Assembly (NCBI GenBank): GCA_021413585.1
Contig: JAIOQB010000486.1
Location: 1 to 48,663, forward strand
DNA length: 48,663 nucleotides
DNA from: Planctomycetia bacterium
GTDB taxonomy: Bacteria; Planctomycetota; Planctomycetia; Pirellulales; UBA7805
Reading direction: 5' to 3'
The notes under the pieces were generated by a model that was given only the letters and a program-made list of their open reading frames with translations, searched no databases and was not told the DNA's origin. This document shows, in pieces, positions 26,301 to 33,895 of the stretch. Positions within the stretch are counted from its first letter, which is position 1, and every line of letters starts with the position of its first letter. The translations under genes were made by a program, and so were the position numbers.

Positions 26301-28164
26301 AACCAAGGCGGCCGACGACTCGGTTCGCGACGCGCTCGAAGCGGCGCGCAGCGAATTGAACACTCGCAAGCAGGAGATCGCCCGCGATCAGCAGATCGCG
26401 AAGGACTTGAAGGAGAAGAGCCAGCAGCAGCAAGATGCTCGCGAGCAGTTGGCTCAGCTCAGCCAGCAACTGGCGCAGATGGGCCAGCAAAAACAGTTGT
26501 CGCCGCCGGGGCCTGCCAATCCGCCCGGCCCCATGGGTGGCAGCCCGATGACGCCCCAAGCGCCGAATCCCCAGACGCCGCACAATCCAATGCCGCAGAA
26601 GCCGAGCCCGCCTTCCCCCGGCAATCAATCGCAGCCGAAACAAAAGTCGGATCACGAGCCCGACCCGCTTGAAACCTCAAAGAAACTGACCAACGCCATC
26701 AAGGACTTGGCCGAAGCTCAAGAAGCACTCGGCGAAGGCGCGCAGGACCTGGCCAAGCAAAAGGAAATCAAGAACAAGCCGCTCCGCGACGCCTTGGCAT
26801 TGGCCGACAAGCTCAACGAAGATTTGCCCAAGGCGAAGCTGCAGGAGTTCAATCCCACCGATCAGCCCCTGTTCCCGCCCAGCAGCAAGCCGCCGCTGCC
26901 GGAGCAGAAATCGACCGGCGGCGCCGTGCCAAAGCAAGGGAAGCAAGATCCGAACGCCGAGAACGAACCGAAGGACATTCCGGCGCAGAAGCAGGGTCCG
27001 CAGAATCCAGCGTCGACGCAGGACCAGCCGTCGATCAAGCCTAATCCGCAGGAGCAGCAGCCGGCCGATATGGGTCCGATGGCGTCGCAAACGGTGCAGA
27101 CCGCGCCGATCACATCTGCCGCGCAGCAGGCCACGCCGCCGTCGGCCGCCGACGTGTTCAAGCCGAACGAGGGTTCGCCCAAGTCGGCCACGCCCACCTC
27201 GCAAAGCTCGCCGCCCCCTCCCGGAAAAAAGCCCGAGCCCAAACCGCCCGGCGAGAAGAAGCCGCAGGACAAAAAGCCGGACGACATGGACACGGACAAA
27301 CCGAAGCCCAAGAAGAAGAAATATCTCCCGGCCGAAGAAGAGCAGCAGCCCCCGCCGCTGGGCAACGCGTTCAAACCTCCCAGCGCGCTCGAAACGGCCC
27401 AGGAAATCGCCGGCCCGGAGGCGCTGCAAAAAGCGGAAGAGGAATTGAAAAAGGAAGACGAGCTGGCCGACGCACGCGACAAGATGAAGCCCGAGAAGAA
27501 GGACGAGATGGAACCCGAAGAGGAGGAGATCGTCCGCCAGAAGGCGCAGAAGCCGATGGAGCCCATGGCCCCGATGGGCATGACCGGCACCACGCCGGGC
27601 GACCTTGGCATGGGGCAGGGAACCCCCGGCAAAGGAGTCGGCGGCGATTCGAGCAGCCCGCCGACCGAGCAGCGTCCGCAAAAAGGAGATCAGCACGGCA
27701 AGTTCGACGGCCGCGACATCGACGGCCCCGCGCCGCCGATCACGCCGGAAGGAAAGCCGGGGGGCGCCGCGCCTCCGCCGCCGAAGCCCAAGTCCGATAA
27801 GCAGCAGGATGGCGAGCCGCCGCCGAGCGAGATTCCCGGCATGGCCCCCGAGGCGAGCCCGTTCATCATGCCCGAGATCGGCGCCACCGTCGGCCCCGGC
27901 AATCCGCCCGACGTGAACCCGGCCGGCAAGTTCGGCCAAGGGGGCCCACTGTTCGCCGAGCCGGAAGCGGGCGACGGAATCAAGGGCGCCCATGCGGTCG
28001 ATCGCAAGGGAGACGCCACCGTAGTGCCGAAGGATTATGCCCGCGAGCCGTGGTTTACGAAGCTGCCGCCGGGCGTGCAAAAATCCATCCGCTCGAAAGA
28101 TCGGCGGCAACTTCCGCGAGGGTACGAAGAGCGGTTGAAGAAGTATTTTGAGAACATCGACTGA
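23392..28164 (+). CDS. Giant exported coiled-coil and proline-rich protein
   Basis: This 1590-residue protein has a signal peptide (about residues 9-30, ending PARA). Residues 31-1040 are almost wholly Ala/Gln/Glu/Arg-rich heptads, a very long coiled coil. Residues 1040-1535 are Pro/Lys/Gln/Glu-rich and low in complexity, with Lys-rich blocks. The last 45 residues are folded-looking and contain WFTKLPPGVQKSIRSKDRR and YEERLKKYFENID, a tail of a type (LPxxxxxxIRxxxRRxxPxxYxExxxxYF) that I associate with DUF4175-like proteins. Length would allow about 150 nm of rod. It starts in an ATGA overlap with the membrane gene. A structural or tethering role across the periplasm is inferred; no enzyme domain is seen. 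Confidence 0.82.
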   Translation: MNARPINITAMLTGLLALVLLGQLNSPARAVDDEVLRRQQADQQQARLIARELVSTTLDLQLRQLEDNRLAEGNPLYAEIRDMRGSVDGLIDREMRGVIDLLVQARNAQGRQQEEKFAQARDLVRQVVVRLATERNRLRRRMHAARLAVEAQQVLELQRRTHEATKALPTVAGQDERETRTLKVIQDQHDVRTLYLQMVGLLGEVSSWSPPTGPAAVRGLQMLKAHRVEEHVRAAVDGLEHVQFAQAIENQQAVIDGLVALLSRIDTARTSGIADRATLLRWISELRERQRKLLDETAKSQLTPQQAGPLARQQQSIHEGLGQIADELSAVPQVEANLRDAKAAALQAVVEIRAAHVAPATAQQKMVIDQLTALEKVINDTPLLATEGKSAHELGDMVAQLRQLQTKLIGLRLQQTQAEQAVAGNLPLAADLEKQVAASLAEERPRLSTLPAAVGAWLEQAATAAHDAAQAAQAQPDRAASRVGLASDALRRAEAEVAAALADAQRTALAVEVGELNRAIEVLERAAASERRQAQLAIQASRGKGLAAVEIKGMLAEQQKIDQLSVKIAAAVQGIVDEAAGPLQAARTAIAKTSIELQRAAQQPAASEPARQASTQVAGGANESAMHLLKAADVLRRNLRRAAGDLEKIAASQLQAVSAVERQVDKQLEGEKSDLSAKLTQLADARRQVLAAEVDQLRAAGRTDMAEMRALSQKLDLARTAQNAADSEARRLAEGVANTPLDAAERQQASADALADLAKAAAARPAAQKEAAEGRDDPLAAVLRRAAEAAGAAATQTVDSGPRAAESLRQAAREAIEEAHRLAAAETQAAQAPAQALDPQAQARVSDAARQAKDAALPAAPDAAHTLAEAAEQSQEAAKQARAGERAAADRSQKATAAALDKAKQQLEAAREQLLSEAKQKLAEQSQKADQLAEAASQVAPAAGAALRQAQRSADTSKNSPTGKPADAEQTKAADDSVRDALEAARSELNTRKQEIARDQQIAKDLKEKSQQQQDAREQLAQLSQQLAQMGQQKQLSPPGPANPPGPMGGSPMTPQAPNPQTPHNPMPQKPSPPSPGNQSQPKQKSDHEPDPLETSKKLTNAIKDLAEAQEALGEGAQDLAKQKEIKNKPLRDALALADKLNEDLPKAKLQEFNPTDQPLFPPSSKPPLPEQKSTGGAVPKQGKQDPNAENEPKDIPAQKQGPQNPASTQDQPSIKPNPQEQQPADMGPMASQTVQTAPITSAAQQATPPSAADVFKPNEGSPKSATPTSQSSPPPPGKKPEPKPPGEKKPQDKKPDDMDTDKPKPKKKKYLPAEEEQQPPPLGNAFKPPSALETAQEIAGPEALQKAEEELKKEDELADARDKMKPEKKDEMEPEEEEIVRQKAQKPMEPMAPMGMTGTTPGDLGMGQGTPGKGVGGDSSSPPTEQRPQKGDQHGKFDGRDIDGPAPPITPEGKPGGAAPPPPKPKSDKQQDGEPPPSEIPGMAPEASPFIMPEIGATVGPGNPPDVNPAGKFGQGGPLFAEPEAGDGIKGAHAVDRKGDATVVPKDYAREPWFTKLPPGVQKSIRSKDRRQLPRGYEERLKKYFENID

Positions 28165-28174
28165 ACGAAGTTGT

Positions 28175-28313
28175 TTGAACCACAGAGACACAGAGACGGA
28201 CAGGAATTACCAATCACCAAATTCCAATCTCCAATATTGGAGTTGCGCACGCTTGTTGGAGATTGGAATTTGGTGATTGGAGATTTATTTTTCTCTGTGC
28301 CTCTGTGGTTCAA
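28175..28313. repeat. Nested composite palindrome: family B outside, family A inside
   Basis: The outer arms are TTGAACCACAGAGACACAGA (28175-28194, continuing to 28196) and TCTCTGTGCCTCTGTGGTTC (28292-28311, continuing to 28313), complementary with one mismatch. Inside lies a complete family A pair: ACCAATCACCAAATTCCAAT (from 28209 to 28236) and TTGGAGATTGGAATTTGGTG (from 28256 to 28280). The element begins 11 bases after the stop of the giant gene and ends 39 bases before moxR. Two different repeat families are thus nested symmetrically. Confidence 0.85.
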
Positions 28314-28351
28314 GAAATAAAACCCACCTAGAACATTAGCTGGAGCCCTCC

Positions 28352-29383
28352 ATGACAACCCAAACCCTTCCCCCCGACGACGTGGCTGCCGTGCAGCAGT
28401 GCGAACAAGCTTACAACCGGATGCGAGACGAATTGTCGCAGGTGATCGTGGGCCAGGACGCCGTGATCGAGCAGGTGCTGATCGCCATTTTTTCCCGCGG
28501 CCACGCGCTGCTGGAAGGGGTGCCGGGGTTGGCCAAGACGCTGCTAATTAGTTCTTTGGCCCAGTCCATGCATCTGAGCTTCAAACGGGTGCAGTTCACG
28601 CCCGACTTGATGCCCAGCGACGTGACCGGCACGGAGGTGATTCAGGAAAACGTGGAGACCGGCGCGCGGCAGTATCAGTTCCTGCCTGGCCCGTTGTTCG
28701 CCAACATGGTGCTGGCGGACGAAATCAACCGCACGCCGCCGAAGACGCAGGCCGCCATGCTCGAAGCAATGCAAGAGCGGCAAGTGTCGGCCGGCGGCAC
28801 GATGCACAAGCTGCCGACGCCGTTCTTCGTGCTGGCCACGCAGAACCCGCTGGAGCAGGAAGGAACGTATCCGCTGCCCGAAGCGCAGTTGGATCGTTTT
28901 CTGTTGTACATCAAGGTCGATTATCCCAGTGGGGCAGAGGAGTGGGAGATTGCCCGCCGTGTGACCGGCGGGGCGATGGGCATCATCCGGCCGATCATGA
29001 CGGGCGAGGAGATCATCGCCATTCAGAAGCTGGTGGAGCGCGTGCCGGTCAGCGATCAGGTGCTGGGTTACGCCTGGACCCTGACGCGCGCCTCGCGCCC
29101 CGGCACGCCCGAGGCGCCGGCGTTTGTCAATCAATGGGTCAGTTGGGGAGCCGGCCCGCGCGGCCTGCTGACGCTGGTCATGGCGGCCAAAGCCAGAGCG
29201 TTGCTCTACGGCCGCTACCACGCGACCGTGGGCGACGTGCAAGCCGTGGCCGCCCCGGCCCTGCGGCACCGCATCGCGCCGAACTACGCCGCTCAAGCGG
29301 CGCAAGTCGACAGCGGCAAGTTGATCCAGATGCTGATGGAAAGCATCTCGGCGGATAAGAAGTATGAGAAGCCGGCGGCGTGA
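28352..29383 (+). CDS. MoxR-family AAA+ ATPase
   Basis: This 343-residue protein has the MoxR signatures: QVIVGQDAVIEQVLIAIFSR (30-49), Walker A GVPGLAKT (56-63), QFTPDLMPSDVTGTEV (81-96), Walker B VLADEIN (120-126), and sensor 1 LATQNPLEQEGTYPLPEAQL. The C-terminal lid (AAA_lid_2) follows. MoxR proteins are cytoplasmic chaperone-like ATPases that act on VWA-domain partners, here the DUF58, BatA and VWA proteins. GGAG lies six bases before the ATG. The stop codon is immediately followed by repeat family C. Confidence 0.95.
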   Translation: MTTQTLPPDDVAAVQQCEQAYNRMRDELSQVIVGQDAVIEQVLIAIFSRGHALLEGVPGLAKTLLISSLAQSMHLSFKRVQFTPDLMPSDVTGTEVIQENVETGARQYQFLPGPLFANMVLADEINRTPPKTQAAMLEAMQERQVSAGGTMHKLPTPFFVLATQNPLEQEGTYPLPEAQLDRFLLYIKVDYPSGAEEWEIARRVTGGAMGIIRPIMTGEEIIAIQKLVERVPVSDQVLGYAWTLTRASRPGTPEAPAFVNQWVSWGAGPRGLLTLVMAAKARALLYGRYHATVGDVQAVAAPALRHRIAPNYAAQAAQVDSGKLIQMLMESISADKKYEKPAA

Positions 29384-29517
29384 GTCGGCTGTCGGCTATC
29401 GGCTGTCAGCTTTGTATTCGCCACACGTCAACCAAAAGCAACTGACCACTGACCACGGACAATGAGGCTGTCGACTCTCAGCTTTTTGCCGATAGCCGAC
29501 AGCCGATAGCTGATAGC
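29384..29517. repeat. Inverted repeat of word family C
   Basis: The left arm (29384-29410) begins GTCGGCTGTCGGCTATCGGC right after the moxR stop. The right arm (29488-29517) begins GCCGATAGCCGACAGCCGAT and is complementary to it with small offsets. Between the arms are further words, ACTGACCACTGACCACGGAC (29441-29460) and GGCTGTCGACTCTCAGC (29466-29482). The element fills the whole gap between moxR and the DUF58 gene. Confidence 0.85.
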
Positions 29518-29527
29518 CCCTACCGCC

Positions 29528-30436
29528 ATGCCCAAAACTATCCTCTCCCGCTATCTCGACGCTGAAGTGCTGCACCGCGTGGCCAGCTTGCATATTGAGC
29601 CGCGGTCGCTGGTCATCGGCAACCTGGCGGGTGCGCACAAGTCGCCGCTCTCCGGCTTTGCCGTCGAGTTCAAAGGGCATCGCGAGTATGTGCCCGGCGA
29701 CGATCCCAAGCACATCGACTGGCGCGTGTACTTCAATCGAGACAAGTACTTCATCAAGCAGTATGAGATGGAGACGAACTTCGTCTGCCATCTGTTGCTG
29801 GATGTCAGCGCATCAATGCGGTATGGCGAGGAGGGACAGCAGAAGCTCACCTACGCCGCGTCGCTGGCCGCCACGCTGGGTTATTCGATCATCCGGCAGA
29901 GCGACAAGGTGTCGCTGGCGACGTTCGACGACCAAGTGCGCGACGTCGTGCCGCCGAGCAATTCGCTCGCCCAGGTGACGCGGATCACCAGCCACCTGGA
30001 CCAGGTCAAGCCGGTGGAAAAGACGCGGATGGCCGAGTGCCTCAATGAATTGGCCGGCCGGATGGGGCGGCGCGAGATCGTGATTATCTTAAGCGACTTC
30101 TTCACGCCGCTTCAGCCGTTGGAGTCCGTCTTGCAGCGGTTTCGCTTCGACCAGCACGAGGTGGTGCTGTTCCAGGTGTTGCACCACGACGAGCTGGAGT
30201 TTCAATTCGACGGCATGGTGAAGTTCGTGGGCCTGGAAGTGGACGACGAGATTCTGGCCCAACCCGAAGTGCTGCGCGACTCGTACCTGCAAGCCATGAC
30301 CAACCACCGCCGCGAGCTGGACGCGATCGCCCACCGCAACCGGTGCGAGCTGGTGCTGGCCGACACACAGCGCAACATGGCCGAGACGCTGGCGGATTAT
30401 CTGCACCAGCGCAGTTTGCTTAATCGCGGGCGGTAG
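29528..30436 (+). CDS. DUF58 protein (VWA-like, MoxR partner)
   Basis: This 302-residue protein has the DUF58 core FKGHREYVPGDDPKHIDWRV (about 48-67), preceded by GNLAGAHKSPLSGFAVEF. A VWA-like fold follows with LLDVSASMRYG (MIDAS-type DxSxS) and IVIILSDFFTPLQPLES. No N-terminal membrane helices are seen, unlike many longer DUF58 proteins. DUF58 proteins are regular neighbours of MoxR ATPases and are presumed substrates or adaptors. It is probably the last gene of the cluster. No Shine-Dalgarno is apparent. The next gene has its own promoter. Confidence 0.93.
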   Translation: MPKTILSRYLDAEVLHRVASLHIEPRSLVIGNLAGAHKSPLSGFAVEFKGHREYVPGDDPKHIDWRVYFNRDKYFIKQYEMETNFVCHLLLDVSASMRYGEEGQQKLTYAASLAATLGYSIIRQSDKVSLATFDDQVRDVVPPSNSLAQVTRITSHLDQVKPVEKTRMAECLNELAGRMGRREIVIILSDFFTPLQPLESVLQRFRFDQHEVVLFQVLHHDELEFQFDGMVKFVGLEVDDEILAQPEVLRDSYLQAMTNHRRELDAIAHRNRCELVLADTQRNMAETLADYLHQRSLLNRGR

Positions 30437-30576
30437 CGGTCCATCTCCGGTTTTGAAGGGAATGGCGCTGGCCACCGGTCTGGCGTGTCGACTTAATTTC
30501 ACGGTGGCGGCCGCCTTGTTGCTCACCGGCTGGCTTCAACGGTCGCGCTTTTTGGTTACACAGCACCGACGGCACT

Positions 30577-30585
30577 TGTTATAAT
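30577..30585 (+). promoter_or_regulatory. Extended -10 promoter of the SHD1/propeller gene
   Basis: TGTTATAAT is a perfect extended -10 element (TGnTATAAT) 51 bases before the ATG at 30636. No good -35 box is seen at the usual distance, which extended -10 promoters can tolerate. Transcription would start near 30592. Confidence 0.55.
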
Positions 30586-30635
30586 CGTCGGCAGCAATCG
30601 CCAACGATTCCAGTCAACTTCTCACGGGGTACGTC

Positions 30636-33137
30636 ATGATCCGCTTCAATGGGTTGTGGTTGATATTATGCGCCGTCGCAGGAACCCTCTTGCTGAGCCA
30701 GTCGGTGTGCGCAGCGGAGGTTCGCACCTGGCATGACAGTAGCGGTAAGTTTGAAATCAGGGCGAGCCTGGTGAAGGTGAACGATGACGTGGTGATTCTC
30801 AAGCGGGAAGACAATCAGCGCGAATTGGCCGTGCCGATGGCGCAGTTGTGCGAGGCAGATCAGCGTTTTGTCCGTGCGGAGACTGCAACGAATCCGTTTG
30901 TCCCCGCTCAAGACCGTCTACCCGCGGCACGGTCATTGGTCGTGGTTTCGTTTGAGCTAGGGGATACCAAGAAGACAGTTACCGGCGTAGTGGTCAAGAG
31001 AACCGGAGATCGGGCCGTCATCCTTTGCCAAAACCCTGCCTTATCGGGTGGACGCATCCAGCAGGTCAAGGCGTTGATTTATCCAGAGACTGGCAAAGGG
31101 AAGGAGCCCGTCAGCGCAGAGATTGAAGGACCACTGCCAGGCCAGACGGGTTGGCTTCTTGCCGCCCCCGCAGACAAGGTTCCTCCACCGCTCGAAACGG
31201 CCTCCTGGCAACCGCAAAATGGTGAGACGGTCAAGGTGGTGGGCCATCGCATCGATTCGACGACTCAGACGCCGCAGAGCACCGTCGTCGTTCAAAACGC
31301 CACTTCCTCGATATCGAGTGGCTCCGCTGTCACATCCAGGGTCCAAAATGTGACCCCGCGCGTGCTGTTAACAGACCGCCCGCCATCGTCTTCCGCCATC
31401 GTAACACGCTCGGATGGGAAAGGGGTGGCGTTCGTTCCGTATTTCATTGTGAAAGAGAATTCGACGACTGGATACGCAATTTCCTTTGACAAGATCGCGG
31501 AAACGTTGCGTCCCTCCGTCGCGCAGTATTATTTGCGGCGCCAAGCCGGAAAAGGTGAGCAGGCTTCCTACGAGGTTACGTTGCAAATGCTGGGCCGCGG
31601 CGACAAAATCAAGCAACCGCGACTGCTCATTCGTCCCTTGCAGCCGGCGAAGATCTTTCCCGAACAGTTGGTGGAAAATGACGGAAAATGGCCGCGCCTG
31701 GCCGAATGCATCGAAGTGCCTTTAACTTCGTCCTCCAAGGCCGGGGGTGCGGACCCGACAAAGGCCGCGCTCAATGGCTCTGCATCGCCACAACAATTGC
31801 TGCTGTCCGGTCATTTCGAGGCGCCGAATTCCGGCGACAAGATCGCGAATTTTCAAGTTCAACTGGAGTATCAAGCCGACGCAGGGAATGCGCCGATCCG
31901 GCTGGCGCCGCAATTGGTGATTTACAACAGTCGATTTGAGCGGGCGCCCCCCATGGCAAGCGGACCAGATGGCCTGCTAATGGCCATGCCGGAACTCGTG
32001 AAGAATCCCCGAGGAGGTTGGCAGTTGACATCGGCGCAGACACGGGTGCCAAAGAGCGAGATCAAGCATGTGGAACAGGCTCCGTTTCCGGAGCCGGTAA
32101 GGTTTGAGCAACTGTTGGTCGCCAGCGGCAAGGATCGAGGCGACTGTTTTTGCGGACAGTTGATTGCTACGGGAAAAAACGGCGGCCGGGGGGAACAAGC
32201 GGTCTTTTCGCCCGATGGAAAATGGCTGTACTTGATCGACGACAGTGCCAGTCGACTGATTAAGGTCGATGCCACGACGCTGCGGGGCGCTCTGAGTCTG
32301 TCGCTGCGCAGCGAAGTAGGGGGACTGGCCTTTGCCAAGGATAAGCTAGTTGTCAGCGCAGTTAAGGCGGGCCAACTGTGGGTGATCGATCCGGAGACGC
32401 TGAAATGCGTGGGCGATATTTCAGTGCCAGGGCTATGGTATTTTGCGGCATCGCCTGGAACTTCCGTGGCAGTCGCCTGTGGCCGGATCGGCAGCGACCC
32501 GACTTTGAAGTTAGATAAGCTCTACATCGTGGATATCGCGCAGCGAACGCTGGTGCATTGCTTGCCGTTCAGGATGGGAAACAGTCGGTCGCAACGTCAG
32601 CAGGAAATCGATTGGCCGCTGGCCAAAGGTTTCCAGCATTTCAAATTGTCCAGCGACGGAAAATACTTGTTCGACGTCGTCGGTGAGTTGCAGCGCTACC
32701 GGCTCGAAGGGACGGACCTCATGTTCGAGCAGGCTGGGTTCTCGATAAGTAGTCGTCCCCAAGATTCACCTCCCATCGCACTCAGCTACGATGGCAAGCT
32801 CATCGGAGTTTCCGGGCGAATATTTCGGTCCATCGAGCTTACGAGCCCCTACCTGACCCTGAACGCGCAAGGGCCGATCGGAATCGATCCGAACGGGAAA
32901 TTCTACATCGCCGGCATGGACTCGATTGCCGCTCTCGATTCACGCGGCGCGGAAATCCGGAAGTATCCGCTCGGCGGAAGGATTTCTTACATCAAATACT
33001 TGGTCGTTCATCCCCAAGGAGATCGCCTGGTATGGGTCAATTACAGCGCCATGGGTTACGTCGACATGCGCAAGGAACGCCCCGAGTATCAGGTGAACAG
33101 CGAACCAGGCAAACGACCTGTTCGCCCTGATCGCTGA
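30636..33137 (+). CDS. Exported SHD1-domain protein with C-terminal beta propeller
   Basis: This 833-residue protein has a signal peptide (about 7-27, VCAAE). An SLA1 homology domain 1 (SHD1, PF03983) spans about 29-80 (VRTWHDSSGKFEIRASLV, VVILKREDNQRELAVPMAQL). SHD1 is very frequent in planctomycetal exported proteins. Residues about 90-215 could be a degenerate protease-like barrel. A long middle region without recognised domain follows, then a YncE/WD40-like propeller from about 515 to 815 (AVFSPDGKWLYLIDD, GQLWVIDPETLKCVGDISV, HFKLSSDGKYLFDVV). Its GC content is lower than that of the cluster upstream. Function unknown; probably protein binding outside the cytoplasmic membrane. Confidence 0.8.
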   Translation: MIRFNGLWLILCAVAGTLLLSQSVCAAEVRTWHDSSGKFEIRASLVKVNDDVVILKREDNQRELAVPMAQLCEADQRFVRAETATNPFVPAQDRLPAARSLVVVSFELGDTKKTVTGVVVKRTGDRAVILCQNPALSGGRIQQVKALIYPETGKGKEPVSAEIEGPLPGQTGWLLAAPADKVPPPLETASWQPQNGETVKVVGHRIDSTTQTPQSTVVVQNATSSISSGSAVTSRVQNVTPRVLLTDRPPSSSAIVTRSDGKGVAFVPYFIVKENSTTGYAISFDKIAETLRPSVAQYYLRRQAGKGEQASYEVTLQMLGRGDKIKQPRLLIRPLQPAKIFPEQLVENDGKWPRLAECIEVPLTSSSKAGGADPTKAALNGSASPQQLLLSGHFEAPNSGDKIANFQVQLEYQADAGNAPIRLAPQLVIYNSRFERAPPMASGPDGLLMAMPELVKNPRGGWQLTSAQTRVPKSEIKHVEQAPFPEPVRFEQLLVASGKDRGDCFCGQLIATGKNGGRGEQAVFSPDGKWLYLIDDSASRLIKVDATTLRGALSLSLRSEVGGLAFAKDKLVVSAVKAGQLWVIDPETLKCVGDISVPGLWYFAASPGTSVAVACGRIGSDPTLKLDKLYIVDIAQRTLVHCLPFRMGNSRSQRQQEIDWPLAKGFQHFKLSSDGKYLFDVVGELQRYRLEGTDLMFEQAGFSISSRPQDSPPIALSYDGKLIGVSGRIFRSIELTSPYLTLNAQGPIGIDPNGKFYIAGMDSIAALDSRGAEIRKYPLGGRISYIKYLVVHPQGDRLVWVNYSAMGYVDMRKERPEYQVNSEPGKRPVRPDR

Positions 33138-33564
33138 AGCGAATCGTGCGGGGCGAGTCTCAATGGTATGGTGCGCAGCGAGGAGTTGACTGCCGCCCGC
33201 CGTGTCGAGTGCCATCCAGCAAGCTGCCCGCGCAATAAAAAAGGCTGCCGGCCCTCCCCGAAGGAAAGACCGCAGCCGTGGATCGTTAAACTGCCAGCCG
33301 ATAGCGACGGCAGAGGCCGCTGCGAGAAAAGCGAGGATCGGGCGGTGCTGGGCACAGCCTGACGTTGATCCTGGCCAACGCGAAATTTAGTCCCTCCGAC
33401 GGTATATGACCGGCAGGTTTAACGCTCTATAAGGTATTGTAACTGATGATCGGCCACAGTGCCGCGCCAACTGGAGCAAATTGACGGCAGGCTGGGTGAC
33501 CGGGGCAATCGTCGGCGAAAAGCGGGGCCTGCTTGAGGTTCTATTGGCCGCCGGGCGATCAATG
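33138..33564. other. Intergenic region without genes
   Basis: These 427 bases separate the SHD1 gene from the converging FlgM-like gene. Apart from the minus-strand terminator candidate at 33237-33277, no repeat word, gene or promoter was recognised. Open frames here are short and lack family resemblance. Confidence 0.5.
33237..33277 (-). terminator. Candidate intrinsic terminator, minus strand
   Basis: Read on the minus strand, GGCTGC (33277-33272) pairs with GCAGCC (33248-33243) and is followed by TTTTTT (33242-33237). A smaller inner stem can form in the 23-base loop. It would end transcripts coming from the FlgM-like gene about 290 bases upstream. The long loop makes this a moderate candidate. 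Confidence 0.45.
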
Positions 33565-33795
33565 CTATCGCGGTCGGGTTGGCCCAAGATCGGCGGCTTC
33601 ATCGTCCGCAGACGCGCCGGGCGATTCGTCTTCGTTTGCCCGCCGGCCGTCTCGCCCGCCGGAGAGAAACGCGGCCAGCGCGGCCTGCATCTTGTCGACC
33701 GTTTCATACGTGCCGGCGGCGATTTCCGCCCTGATCGCGGCGATGCGAGCCAAGCGATCGACGTCGCGCTCGGGTGCGGCGGGGCGAGGGGGCAT
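33565..33795 (-). CDS. FlgM-like small protein
   Basis: This 76-residue protein has the C-terminal signature of FlgM-type anti-sigma-28 factors, RLARIAAIRAEIAAGTYET, followed by the helix VDKMQAALAAFLSG (about residues 16-46). FlgM binds sigma-28 through this helix. The acidic, disordered tail after residue 50 is unusual, since in FlgM the disordered part is N-terminal. No flagellar gene lies nearby. ATG 33795 is preferred; a TTG at 33828 would add 11 residues. Alternatively it is a general planctomycetal small regulator that shares only the helix. Confidence 0.6.
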   Translation of the reverse strand: MPPRPAAPERDVDRLARIAAIRAEIAAGTYETVDKMQAALAAFLSGGRDGRRANEDESPGASADDEAADLGPTRPR

Positions 33796-33895
33796 GGGTG
33801 CTAATCCGAGACAATTTTTCAATGCCAACAGTAACCCGGCGTCAACGCCGGGCCTAATATCACTTGTCCCCGGCGCGACGCATTCTCGGGCACGA

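Noticed and set aside
26677..28191. Long Leu/Arg-rich open frame on the minus strand
   Set aside because: It mirrors the Pro/Lys/Gln-rich part of the giant exported protein and has no signal peptide, domain or start context.
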